Positions 8,917 to 16,390 of a stretch of 23,036 nt of DNA are shown here, in pieces (the first letter of the stretch is position 1; every line of letters begins with the position of its first letter). Made by a program: the position numbers and the translations under genes. Source of the stretch: Pseudomonadota bacterium (lineage in GTDB: Bacteria; Pseudomonadota; Gammaproteobacteria; Xanthomonadales; Xanthomonadaceae). The notes below the pieces were generated by a model, which did no database searches, had not been told where the DNA came from, and saw nothing but the letters and a program-made list of their open reading frames with translations. The stretch covers positions 1 to 23,036 of the forward strand of contig JAEWNA010000225.1 of NCBI GenBank assembly GCA_023392975.1, in the 5' to 3' direction.

Positions 8917-9001
8917 CTATACGCACAAATCTACGCGCGAACTGGATCGGGCGCATAGGCGATCACAGTCAACGCCCGCCAGTCACGTCCAAAATATCAA
9001 C

Positions 9002-9736
9002 ATGACTGACCCAAAACCCCGCAAACGCTCCCGAGCCCTTCCCATCCTCGACCCACCCTTCGCCCCTGCCGCGCTGTGGAACTACGGTCCAGGCGTTCAC
9101 TACGACCCCAGCCTGCCTGAAGAGGTCCGCGCCGCAATCCCGCCGGAGTGGGTCGTGGTGCTGGACATGCCGGCATTCACCACCGCGCTAGGTAAACGGC
9201 TGGGCCTCTATCGCTACTACACGGGGTTGACCACTGATGATCTGACGACCACGAACGCGCTGAAGCTGGCCGAGGATGCATTCCGCTTGCTGGATGAGGC
9301 CTGCACCCGGCTCAATCACCTGCCGCCGTTGGCCAAGTCCTTGCTCGATGAACGAGTGGAGACCGATTCGAAGCAGACCCGCACGATGCTGGATCGCGCG
9401 ATCGCTTTGTATGAAGTGCATGGCGACCTGCAGTGGGTGACGTCGACGATCAAGCGTGACTTCGTCAGCCCCGGCCGCGCCTCGGCCGGTCTGCGCGATG
9501 TCATGTTCAAGGACGTACGTGACTTGATCCTGTCCCACGCTTCAGGCGAACCGACCAAGGAGGCCGCCACGCGTCTCCTGTGTCGGCTGATGCGCGCTGC
9601 CCACATTTCGATTCCGGCCCGGCTGGAGGTGATGCAGCGGTACATCCGTCGCGTGGAGCGTGCGCGGGAGCAGGAAGCTCAGGACCTCATGGACCTCATC
9701 GAGGCCTCGGCGTCAAGGACACAAAATTCGACTTAG
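9002..9736 (+). CDS. Hypothetical protein of the mobile segment
   Basis: A 244-residue soluble, mostly helical protein with a basic, Pro-rich N terminus (MTDPKPRKRSR) and no signal peptide or membrane segment. The sequence shows no motif I can tie to a named family. Coding looks real: the frame is open from an ATG to a TAG with normal composition. There is no clear Shine-Dalgarno, since the sequence before the ATG is CAAAATATCAAC, unlike its neighbours. A small hairpin, ATTCGAC/GTCGAAT (9726-9748), overlaps its stop codon. It precedes an AlpA-primase cassette, a position typical of uncharacterised integrative-element genes. Confidence 0.7.
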   Translation: MTDPKPRKRSRALPILDPPFAPAALWNYGPGVHYDPSLPEEVRAAIPPEWVVVLDMPAFTTALGKRLGLYRYYTGLTTDDLTTTNALKLAEDAFRLLDEACTRLNHLPPLAKSLLDERVETDSKQTRTMLDRAIALYEVHGDLQWVTSTIKRDFVSPGRASAGLRDVMFKDVRDLILSHASGEPTKEAATRLLCRLMRAAHISIPARLEVMQRYIRRVERAREQEAQDLMDLIEASASRTQNST

Positions 9737-9784
9737 TTAGGGTCGAATGTTTACTCGTTACAGCATCGCCGCCATGTGAAGAAT

Positions 9785-9818
9785 CGGGAGCCGCTGCCAC
9801 TCGCAGCGGCCTGTCCCG
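9785..9818 (+). promoter_or_regulatory. Hairpin upstream of the AlpA-like gene
   Basis: GCCGCTGC (9790-9797) pairs with GCAGCGGC (9803-9810) around CACTC. The flanking CGGGA (9785-9789) pairs with TCCCG (9814-9818) across a 3-nt bulge. It lies 30 bp before the AlpA-like start with no T-tract, so a regulatory 5'-leader structure is more likely than a terminator. Confidence 0.4.
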
Positions 9819-9848
9819 TCCGGTGCAGGCCCATCCAGAGACCTGCCC

Positions 9849-10082
9849 ATGACCTGCAAGACCCCTGCGACGCCCCCAGCGGGCGACCTGATCCTCGAAC
9901 GTCTCCCCCAGATCAAGGCCCGTACCGGGCTGTCCCGCTCCGAGATCTACCGCCGCATCGCGCTGGACGAGTTCCCGGCCCCGATCAAGCTGGGCGTGCG
10001 CGCCAGCGCGTGGAGCAAGCATGAGGTCGATGCCTGGATCGCCCAGCGCATCGCCGAGCGTGACGCGAAGGGGGCGGTATGA
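9849..10082 (+). CDS. AlpA-family (MerR-like wHTH) phage/island regulator
   Basis: A 77-residue protein matching the AlpA pattern. It reads LPQIKARTGLSRSEIYRRI (helix-turn-helix), DEFPAPIKLGVRASAW (wing) and KHEVDAWIAQRIAERD (C-terminal helix). In P4-like satellites and integrative elements, AlpA-type proteins activate the excision integrase or control early genes. The start codon is ATG 9849. The stop overlaps the next start by ATGA, so translation is coupled to the downstream CHC2 protein. No integrase target is present in the window. Confidence 0.9.
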   Translation: MTCKTPATPPAGDLILERLPQIKARTGLSRSEIYRRIALDEFPAPIKLGVRASAWSKHEVDAWIAQRIAERDAKGAV

Positions 10083-10435
10083 CCCGCGCCTCTCGTGATT
10101 CCGCGGCCACGCCGCATACGACGCGTGCGATCGCCCAGCAGACACCGTCCAGTCGCCTGCCTGGCCGTTGGCGCCAGCGTCTGCCCGAGCCGGAAACCTA
10201 CTACCGCCGTGAGGTCCCCAGTCTGGGCCGCGTGCGTGACGACGGCTGGGCGCAGGGGCTGTGCCCCTTCCACGACGACCACATCCCCTCCCTGTCGGTG
10301 CACCTCGGCGGCGACCGTGGCGGTTGGGTCTGCTTCGCCGGCTGCGGCAAGGGTGATCTTGTCGGTTTCCACATGCGGCTGAAGGGACTGGCCTTCCGCG
10401 AGGCCGTCCGCGACCTGGTGGAGGGCGCCCGATGA
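10079..10435 (+). CDS. CHC2 zinc-finger primase-like protein
   Basis: A 118-residue protein with a DnaG-type zinc-binding module: Cys62-x2-His65 in LCPFHDDHIPSLSVH, and Cys85-x3-Cys89 in WVCFAGCGKGDLVGFH. This is the CHC2 domain that recognises DNA template in bacterial and phage primases. The C terminus (LKGLAFREAVRDLVEGAR) matches the helical end of that module. The catalytic Toprim part is not in this polypeptide but at the start of the next gene, so the primase appears split over two coupled genes. Both ends overlap neighbours by ATGA. The first 40 residues are Arg/Ser/Pro-rich and probably disordered. Confidence 0.85.
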   Translation: MTRASRDSAATPHTTRAIAQQTPSSRLPGRWRQRLPEPETYYRREVPSLGRVRDDGWAQGLCPFHDDHIPSLSVHLGGDRGGWVCFAGCGKGDLVGFHMRLKGLAFREAVRDLVEGAR

Positions 10436-12591
10436 CGGACACCTCCAATCAAGACCGCGCACGCGAGACCCTCGAACAAGCCGTGCAGCGCTTTTGTGCG
10501 AATCGGCTGCGCCAGGGATTTGTGCTGGAAGGCGTCTTCCCCTATGCCACCAGTGAGGGTGACATCCTGTTCTGGCGTGCCCGGCTCAAGCACCCGGATG
10601 GGCGCAAGGCGTTCCTGGCATTCCACTGGGACGGCGAGCGCTTCGTCGCGGGCGAGGCCACGGCGCCGCCCGAGGGCAAGCCGCTGTACCGGCTGCCCGA
10701 ACTGCTGACCAGCGACAGCCCGATCGTCGTCGTCGTGGAAGGCGAGACCAAGGTCGATGCGCTGATCGCGCTCGGCGGCACGGCCACCATGAGCGGCGCT
10801 GCGACCTCTGCTGGCCGGGCGGACTGGACGCCGGTGGCGGGACGGATGGCGCTGTGCTTCCGTGACAACGATGCCGCAGGCCTGGCCTATGCGCGCGAAG
10901 TCACCCGCTGCCTGCGCGCGCAGTGCGTCTATGTGCACTGGATCGATGTCGCCGCGCTCGATCTGCCCGAAGGTGGCGACGTGATCGACTGGCTCGCGCT
11001 GCGACCGGATGCGACGTGGGCTGACGTGCTGACACTGCCTCGACTGGCCGTGCCGGATCTGGGCAGGGATGCGAAGCCGCGTGCCGATGCAGCCGAACCG
11101 CGACCGGTCACGCCGCCCGCGCGCCGGGAACCTGCACAAGCACGCCCCCGTCCGGTACCGGAACCCCTTCGGCGGCCACTTCGACGGCCGCAGCCATACC
11201 CGATGGAAGCGCTCGGCGAGTTCCTGGGCGGTGCGGCGGCGCGCATCCACGAGGTCGTGCAGTCGCCGTCCGGATTGTGTGGGCAAGCCGTGCTCTCGGC
11301 TGCCAGCCTCGCCGTGCAGGCACTGGCCGACGTGGCCATCGATGGTCGCCGCATGCCGCTGAGTCTGTGGCACCTGTCGGTCGGCGAGTCGGGCGAGCGC
11401 AAGAGCGCGACCGATGCTCTCGCGCTGCGGGCGCATCGCGAACGCGAGCGCGCCCTGGCGGACGACTTCATGCAGGAACTGGCGGCCCACGAGGGGGAGG
11501 CCAGCGCACACAAGGCGGCGGTGCGGCGGATCGAAGGCAAGGGCGAGCCTGATGAGGTGCGGGCCGCCCGCAAGGAACTGGGGCCTGCACCACCGCGTCC
11601 GCTGAAGCCATGGCTATTGCTGACCGAGCCGACGCTGGAGGGCCTGCAGCGACTGTACCAACGCGGTCGGCCCAGCCTCGGGCTGTTCAACGACGATGCC
11701 GGCGACTTCGTCCACGGTCATGCGATGTCCAGCGACAACCGGATCAAGTCCGGTGCGGTCATGTCACGACTGTGGGACAACGGCGAGCTGACCCGCTCCC
11801 GCGGCGGCGACGGCACCTCGAAGTGGTACGGCCGCCGGCTGGCGATGCACCTGATGATCCAGCCCGTGATCGCCGAGCAGTTGCTGTCAGACCGGTCGCT
11901 GCTGGAGCAGGGGTTCCTGGCCCGTTACCTGGTGTGCTGGCCGGCGTCGACCATCGGCACGCGCGCCTACGTGGCCGAAGACCTGACGGTCGATCCGGTG
12001 ATGCAGCGCTACTGGCAGCGGATGCATGCGCTGCTGGCCATGCCGGCACTCACCCGGCCCGGGAAGAAGAACGAACTGGACCCGCAGATGCTCACGCTCG
12101 CGCCGGATGCCAAGGCGTTCTGGATCGAGGTCGTCAACCACATCGAGCGGGACCTGTGCGGTGAACTGTTGAGCGTGAGGGGATCGGCCGGCAAGGCGGA
12201 TGCGCAGATCCTGCGCATCGCGGGTGTGCTCACCCTGGTCGAGGATGTGCATGCGGGAAGCATCTCGCTCGACGCCGTGGAACGCGCAACCGTGCTGATG
12301 CAGTACCACCTGGACGAAGCGTTGCGCATCATCGGGACGAGCCATCCCGGGCAGCGGATCGAGGATGCAGAGGCGTTGATCCAGTGGTGTCGCCGGACGA
12401 AGCGGGAATGGTTGTACTCGGCGGATGTCTTGCGCAATGGGCCGGTCACGATCCGGACCCGGGACGCCTTCCTTGCCGCGGTGAAGCAATTGCAGGAAGC
12501 AGGCTGGGTCGAGGCGGAGCAGCATCACCAAATGCTCGGGAACAAGCTGCGCGCCCGGGCGTGGCCGCTGCATCCGGACGCGTTGCGCTGA
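10432..12591 (+). CDS. Toprim / DUF3987-type primase-helicase of an integrative element
   Basis: A 719-residue protein. Residues about 1-170 include a Toprim-like fold: Glu103 in VVVVEGETKVDALIALGG and Asp145-x-Asp147 in LCFRDNDAAG, the metal-binding set of DnaG-type primases. A linker rich in Pro/Arg (about 215-260) follows. Residues about 260-715 resemble the DUF3987 replicative domain, with a P-loop-like GESGERKS ending at Lys324 and a conserved LTEPTLEGLQRLYQRG segment. Such proteins replicate phage satellites, plasmids and integrative elements. It overlaps its upstream neighbour by ATGA and the downstream gene by TGATG. A replication role is known for the family; the specific element is inferred. 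Confidence 0.85.
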   Translation: MTDTSNQDRARETLEQAVQRFCANRLRQGFVLEGVFPYATSEGDILFWRARLKHPDGRKAFLAFHWDGERFVAGEATAPPEGKPLYRLPELLTSDSPIVVVVEGETKVDALIALGGTATMSGAATSAGRADWTPVAGRMALCFRDNDAAGLAYAREVTRCLRAQCVYVHWIDVAALDLPEGGDVIDWLALRPDATWADVLTLPRLAVPDLGRDAKPRADAAEPRPVTPPARREPAQARPRPVPEPLRRPLRRPQPYPMEALGEFLGGAAARIHEVVQSPSGLCGQAVLSAASLAVQALADVAIDGRRMPLSLWHLSVGESGERKSATDALALRAHRERERALADDFMQELAAHEGEASAHKAAVRRIEGKGEPDEVRAARKELGPAPPRPLKPWLLLTEPTLEGLQRLYQRGRPSLGLFNDDAGDFVHGHAMSSDNRIKSGAVMSRLWDNGELTRSRGGDGTSKWYGRRLAMHLMIQPVIAEQLLSDRSLLEQGFLARYLVCWPASTIGTRAYVAEDLTVDPVMQRYWQRMHALLAMPALTRPGKKNELDPQMLTLAPDAKAFWIEVVNHIERDLCGELLSVRGSAGKADAQILRIAGVLTLVEDVHAGSISLDAVERATVLMQYHLDEALRIIGTSHPGQRIEDAEALIQWCRRTKREWLYSADVLRNGPVTIRTRDAFLAAVKQLQEAGWVEAEQHHQMLGNKLRARAWPLHPDALR

Positions 12592-13073
12592 TGGGCGCGC
12601 TGTCCGACTTCCTGGCGCAACGCGAATCGTCGCCAGTGCAAAAGGGCGATTCGCAGACCGGGGCGGCCACCACGTGTGGCCGTCCCGGGATGTCTTGCAA
12701 TGTGGCGGGTGGTATGGGTGGGCCTGCAAGGCCCGGTTCGCGCGATTCGCAGGCATCCGAGGCCCTGCGAACCGCATTGATGAGGATCGCGAGGGTCGAA
12801 GGCATCCCGGATGCCATCGTAGCTGCGATCGAACCTCGCGATCTGGGCGCCTGTGTCGGGTTGCCGACATCGACGCTCGGCGCATACCTGCGAGCCCTGC
12901 ACCGCTCTTCGGGGATGGCCGAAGGTCGTGTACCGATCGGTTGGACGCAGATCGCACACTGCGTGGGTTGCGGGCCGGTCTGGTTTCCACCGGCGATGCC
13001 GTCGCCCGTGGTGGCGTGCCCGTGGTGTCGTCATCGGCAAGCCGGTCGTCGCGTGCCGATGCCGAGCATCTGA
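12591..13073 (+). CDS. Small protein with C-terminal zinc-ribbon-like cysteines
   Basis: A 160-residue protein whose ATG overlaps the stop of the primase-helicase gene (TGATG), which fixes the start. The first 55 residues are low-complexity and Gly/Ser/Gln-rich. A helical middle follows (SEALRTALMRIARVEGIPD). The C terminus carries HCVGCGPVW and, 18 residues later, CPWC, a four-Cys zinc-ribbon pattern. I do not recognise a named family; similar zinc-ribbon tails are common on small proteins of integrative elements. It is the last gene of the coupled cassette, followed 64 bp on by a hairpin. Confidence 0.7.
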   Translation: MGALSDFLAQRESSPVQKGDSQTGAATTCGRPGMSCNVAGGMGGPARPGSRDSQASEALRTALMRIARVEGIPDAIVAAIEPRDLGACVGLPTSTLGAYLRALHRSSGMAEGRVPIGWTQIAHCVGCGPVWFPPAMPSPVVACPWCRHRQAGRRVPMPSI

Positions 13074-13903
13074 ACCGGAGTTTGCGCATGTAGCAGCGCA
13101 CGCCGCGCCGGTTCTTCTCCCATCTGGATCACCCAGGACGCGCCGCGACTACGTGTTGCGGCGCGTTTGCCTGTGCGCGACGAACTGGCCACGCTGATAC
13201 GCGTGCGGCAGGCCGTCCTGTCGATACGTCGTGCGGGCCATCGCACTCTTCAACAAGGGGAACTTGTCTGTCTGTATCTCTTGGAGAGAGGGATGCAGGG
13301 GAGAGGTTATTCCATTCGCGGAGCGAATGGCTCCGGGAGATGGCGCCTGTCTGGTACCGATCGGTGTGGCGATCGTGCCCGTTGTCGTTCCTTCCGTCCC
13401 GATGTCGGATCGATCCGCTGGATTGCACGTGTGCTCGCAGTTCGATTGCCGGCAGGGACGCTTCGCGCAGGCAAGACAAACGGCAGAGAACGGCAATAGC
13501 GGGGCGGCGGCTGAGCAGGACGCACGGAATGTGCCGGAGGAATGCAATCGGTAAGACATTGAATGGCAAGGTGTTTGCTGCGCTGGTCTCGGAAATGGCA
13601 AGGAAGCCGCGCCCTGCAACCTGAACGTAATGGCCAGAATAGGCAAGAGGATTTCGGGTAGGAACGTCTTCGCTGGCAACTCGTCGACGGCGGTTACCGG
13701 CGAGAGACTTGGGTGTGCAGCGGGCCGCCTCGTGACGGCAAAAAATTGATAGACCTTATCTTGAGTTTTTCTCTCGACGATTGAAAACGAATAACAAACA
13801 TTCTTGCCCCGTGAGACCGTCCGACGTTAGCGTCGTCCGCCAACAGTCTCGTCCCGTCATATGATCCGGCCGGGGAGAGAAGCTTCGGCCAACAGGGGAT
13901 GGC
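13074..13903. other. Gene-poor stretch between mobile cassette and cas3
   Basis: No frame here looks convincingly coding. The open frames on both strands are low in hydrophobic core and lack ribosome binding sites. Visible structure includes an 8-bp hairpin CCATTCGC/GCGAATGG with a GGA loop (13312-13330) and, from about 13738 to 13805, an AT-rich segment with several -35-like TTGAxx hexamers (13746, 13761, 13781). The AT-rich part probably holds the cas3 promoter, though no -35/-10 pair with good spacing stands out. AGGGGA at 13893-13898 is the cas3 Shine-Dalgarno. Confidence 0.6.
13138..13166 (+). terminator. Hairpin after the mobile cassette
   Basis: ACGCGCCGC (13138-13146) and GCGGCGCGT (13158-13166) pair perfectly over 9 bp with an 11-nt loop. 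Only three T residues overlap the end of the stem, so termination would be weak or Rho-assisted. Confidence 0.4.
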
Positions 13904-16186
13904 ATGCGGCGGTTCTACGCACACTCAACGGATCGACCAGACAAGCAGGATTGGCAGTCGCTCGATGAGCACCTGATTGGTGTCGGCGCACGGGCGCGCG
14001 CGGCGGCGGAGGTGTTCGGTGCGGGGGCGCTGGCCGAAATCGCGGGCCTGCTGCATGATCTGGGCAAGTACACGGAGGGTTTCCAGGCGCGGCTGGAGGG
14101 AAAGGCGCCGAAGCTCGATCACGCGACGCACGGCGCGCGCGAGATCATCGCCAAGTATCCCGGGATCACGCCGCTGATGTACCTGCTGGCCTATGCCATC
14201 GCCGGCCATCACGCCGGCTTGGCCAACGGCAGCAGCGGGGAAGGGCGACGCACCCCGCTCGCAGACCGACTGGTGAAACCGCTGCCGCCGCTGCTCGACG
14301 ATTGGCGAAGCGAACTGCGTTTGCCCTCGGAAGAGGCGCTGGTCGCGGCCGCCATGCGCCTCAAACCGGTGCCCCAGCGCGCCGGCTTCCAGTTGACGTT
14401 CCTTGTCCGCATGCTGTTCTCGGCGCTGGTCGATGCCGATTACCTCGATACCGATGCGTTCTACCGCCGCATCGACGGACGGCCGGCGCGGCAGGATGCG
14501 CCACCTCCCGCCCTGGAAGCACTGCGTGATCGACTGGATGCCCATCTCGCGAAATTGGCGGGCGGCGGGGATGGCGAGGTGCATCGGCTGCGTCAGGACG
14601 TGCTGGGCGAGGTCCGCGCCGGTGCCGCACGCGCACCGGGACTGTTCTCGCTGACCGTGCCGACCGGCGGCGGCAAGACACTCGCCTCCATGGCCTTCGC
14701 GCTCGACCATGCCATCGCGCACGGGTTGCGGCGCGTCATCTACGTGATTCCCTTCACCAGCATCATCGAGCAGAACGCGGCGGTCTTTCGCCGGGCCTTC
14801 GGCGATCTTGGCGAAGCCGCGGTACTCGAACATCACAGCGCGCTGGCCGACGATCCCGCGCAGGCGCCGGAAGCGCAGGAAAAGCTGCATCGGGCGATGG
14901 AAAACTGGGACGCGCCGATCGTCGTCACCACCGCCGTGCAGTTCTTCGAGAGCCTGTTCGCCGACCGGCCGTCGCGCTGCCGCAAGCTGCATGCCATCGC
15001 CGGCAGCGTCGTCGTGCTGGACGAGGCGCAGATGCTGCCGCCCGATCTGTTGCGGCCCTGCGTGGCGGCGATCGACGAACTCGCGCTCAACTACCGCACC
15101 AGCCTCGTGCTGTGCACCGCGACCCAGCCGGCGCTGCGTCGCGAGGACGGCTTCGTGGACGGGCTCGACGGCGTGCGCGAGTTGGTCGAGGACCCGCCGG
15201 CGCTGTACCGTCGGCTGCAGCGGGTCCGGGTGCAGGACATCGGGCCGCGCGACGATGACGATATGGCACAGCGCCTGCGCGAACGTCCGCAGGTCCTGTG
15301 CATCGTCAACTCGCGTCGCCACGCGCGCGCCCTGTACGAACGGATCGCCGATTGCGCGGGCGCCGTGCACCTGAGCACGCTCATGCATGCGCGCCACCGC
15401 AGTGCCGTGCTGGCCGACGTGCGACGTCGCCTGCGCGACGGCGAACCCTGCCGGGTCGTGTCGACCTCGCTGATCGAGGCCGGCGTGGATGTGGATTTCC
15501 CGTGCGTGCTGCGTGCGGAGGCGGGCCTTGACGCGATCGCGCAGGCGGCTGGGCGCTGCAATCGCGAAGGGCGCCGTCCGGTCGAGGACAGCGAGGTGCT
15601 CGTGTTTTCCTCGCCGGAACACGCGCCGCCGCACGAACTGGCCCGCTACGCCCAGGCCTACCGCACCACCGCCCGCCACCACGGGCAGGACCTGCTCGGG
15701 CTCGACGCCGTGCGCGCCTACTTCCAGGAGATGTACTGGCAGAAGGGCGACAACGGGCTGGACCGGAAGGGCCTGCTGGCGCTGGTGAGGGATTGCCGAC
15801 ACGACAATCTGCCGTTCGAGACCCTCGCGGCCGGCTTCCGGATGATCGACAGTCCGCTGAAGCCGGTGATCGTCCCGTTCGAAGTGACGGCCGAGGGGCG
15901 TGTCGTTCCGGATGCGATTGCGCAGGAGGCGCTGGCGGCGCTGGAAGCGGGCGATCCCCAACGCCGTGTCGGCGCCATCGCCCGCGCCCTCCAACCCTAT
16001 CTGGTGCAGTTGTCGGAGTCTGCCCTAGCGGCCTTGAAGCAGTACGGGGCCGTGCAGGCGGTCCGTCCGGAACGCTTCGGCGACGAGCAGTTCCTCCGCC
16101 TGATGCTGCCGGCGCACTACGACCCGAGGTTCGGGGTGCGCTGGCAGCAGGCCGATGAAATTTTGCCCGAGGATCTAATTATTTAG
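13904..16186 (+). CDS. cas3: Type I-C CRISPR-associated helicase-nuclease Cas3
   Basis: A 760-residue Cas3 in the usual HD-then-helicase order. The HD nuclease (about 1-220) shows His23 and the metal-binding pair His51-Asp52 in AGLLHDLGKYTEGF, then DHATHGARE. The superfamily 2 helicase follows: Walker A PTGGGKT with Lys258, Walker B DEAQ (Asp373-Gln376), motif III CTATQP, and motifs V-VI STSLIEAGVDVDF and QAAGRCNREGR. A C-terminal domain ends at 760. It is recruited by target-bound Cascade to nick and degrade invader DNA. ATG 13904 is preceded by AGGGGA. The stop codon is followed directly by TTC and a partial match to the crRNA-like spacer described at 16498. It stands 452 bp apart from the other cas genes, so it may be separately transcribed. 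Confidence 0.96.
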   Translation: MRRFYAHSTDRPDKQDWQSLDEHLIGVGARARAAAEVFGAGALAEIAGLLHDLGKYTEGFQARLEGKAPKLDHATHGAREIIAKYPGITPLMYLLAYAIAGHHAGLANGSSGEGRRTPLADRLVKPLPPLLDDWRSELRLPSEEALVAAAMRLKPVPQRAGFQLTFLVRMLFSALVDADYLDTDAFYRRIDGRPARQDAPPPALEALRDRLDAHLAKLAGGGDGEVHRLRQDVLGEVRAGAARAPGLFSLTVPTGGGKTLASMAFALDHAIAHGLRRVIYVIPFTSIIEQNAAVFRRAFGDLGEAAVLEHHSALADDPAQAPEAQEKLHRAMENWDAPIVVTTAVQFFESLFADRPSRCRKLHAIAGSVVVLDEAQMLPPDLLRPCVAAIDELALNYRTSLVLCTATQPALRREDGFVDGLDGVRELVEDPPALYRRLQRVRVQDIGPRDDDDMAQRLRERPQVLCIVNSRRHARALYERIADCAGAVHLSTLMHARHRSAVLADVRRRLRDGEPCRVVSTSLIEAGVDVDFPCVLRAEAGLDAIAQAAGRCNREGRRPVEDSEVLVFSSPEHAPPHELARYAQAYRTTARHHGQDLLGLDAVRAYFQEMYWQKGDNGLDRKGLLALVRDCRHDNLPFETLAAGFRMIDSPLKPVIVPFEVTAEGRVVPDAIAQEALAALEAGDPQRRVGAIARALQPYLVQLSESALAALKQYGAVQAVRPERFGDEQFLRLMLPAHYDPRFGVRWQQADEILPEDLII

Positions 16187-16224
16187 TTCAATGCAAGTGT
16201 TGCCCAAAGGGCAACCTTGATATG
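16187..16224 (+). promoter_or_regulatory. Partial protospacer with TTC PAM matching the orphan spacer
   Basis: TTC (16187-16189) follows the cas3 stop codon directly. From 16190 the sequence matches the spacer-like segment at 16533: positions 1-5 AATGC, 7-11 AGTGT, 14-16 CCC and 19-23 AGGGC agree, 18 of 23. Mismatches fall at 6, 12, 13, 17, 18 and from 24 onward. With a 2-nt shift, CTTGA-NN-TGCT also matches (16216-16226 against 16557-16567). The site contains a palindrome, GTTGCCC-AAA-GGGCAAC (16199-16215). Promoter-like hexamers TTGCCC (16200) and TATGCT (16221) are 15 bp apart, a short spacing. I infer a Cascade docking site for transcriptional repression rather than cleavage. Confidence 0.6.
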
Positions 16225-16357
16225 CTACCTATTGACCTTTTCTGTCCCTTGACGTAGCGTGCCGTCAAAAAAGCGAAGGCCCCAAGCGTCTGGATCGCTT
16301 GAGGCCTTCGGGACAGCCAGCGCCTTCCGGTCGAGGGCGACATAGGTAGCAATGAAG
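16216..16357. repeat. Nested inverted-repeat element between cas3 and cas5c
   Basis: The outer arms are GCTACCTAT (16224-16232) and ATAGGTAGC (16342-16350), exact reverse complements. They extend imperfectly to 16216 and 16357 (CTTGATATGCTACCTAT against CTTCATTGCTACCTAT). Inside, CTGTCCC (16242-16248) pairs with GGGACAG (16310-16316) and GACC (16234-16237) with GGTC (16329-16332). The centre is a 14-bp stem (16274-16310). The whole 142 bp could fold as one long RNA or be a MITE-like insertion; no target duplication is obvious. Confidence 0.5.
16267..16310 (-). terminator. Minus-strand intrinsic terminator
   Basis: The stem 16274-16288 / 16296-16310 has 14 pairs with one C-A mismatch and a 7-nt loop. 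Read on the minus strand it is followed by C and then TTTTTT (complement of 16267-16272). No T-tract follows on the plus strand. It implies a leftward transcript arising in the cas3-cas5c gap, or a hairpin borrowed as part of the nested inverted repeat. Confidence 0.55.
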
Positions 16358-16390
16358 CGCTATCAAAGGAGGGCTCAATTTGCTTGGCAT

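Noticed and set aside
13558..13580. AATGGCAAGGTGTTTGCTG as a second target of the orphan spacer upstream of cas3
   Set aside because: It needs three single-base insertions to align and lacks a TTC PAM.
13149..13679. Minus-strand frame of 176 codons upstream of cas3
   Set aside because: No ribosome binding site, overlapping competing frames and no recognisable motif; left as a possible decayed gene only.
13888..13915. ATGCCA match to the orphan spacer on the minus strand at the cas3 start
   Set aside because: Only six contiguous bases match and the PAM position is not TTC.
13904..15994. Long minus-strand frame opposite cas3
   Set aside because: GC-rich codon bias opens antisense frames; the plus strand has full Cas3 motifs and a ribosome binding site.
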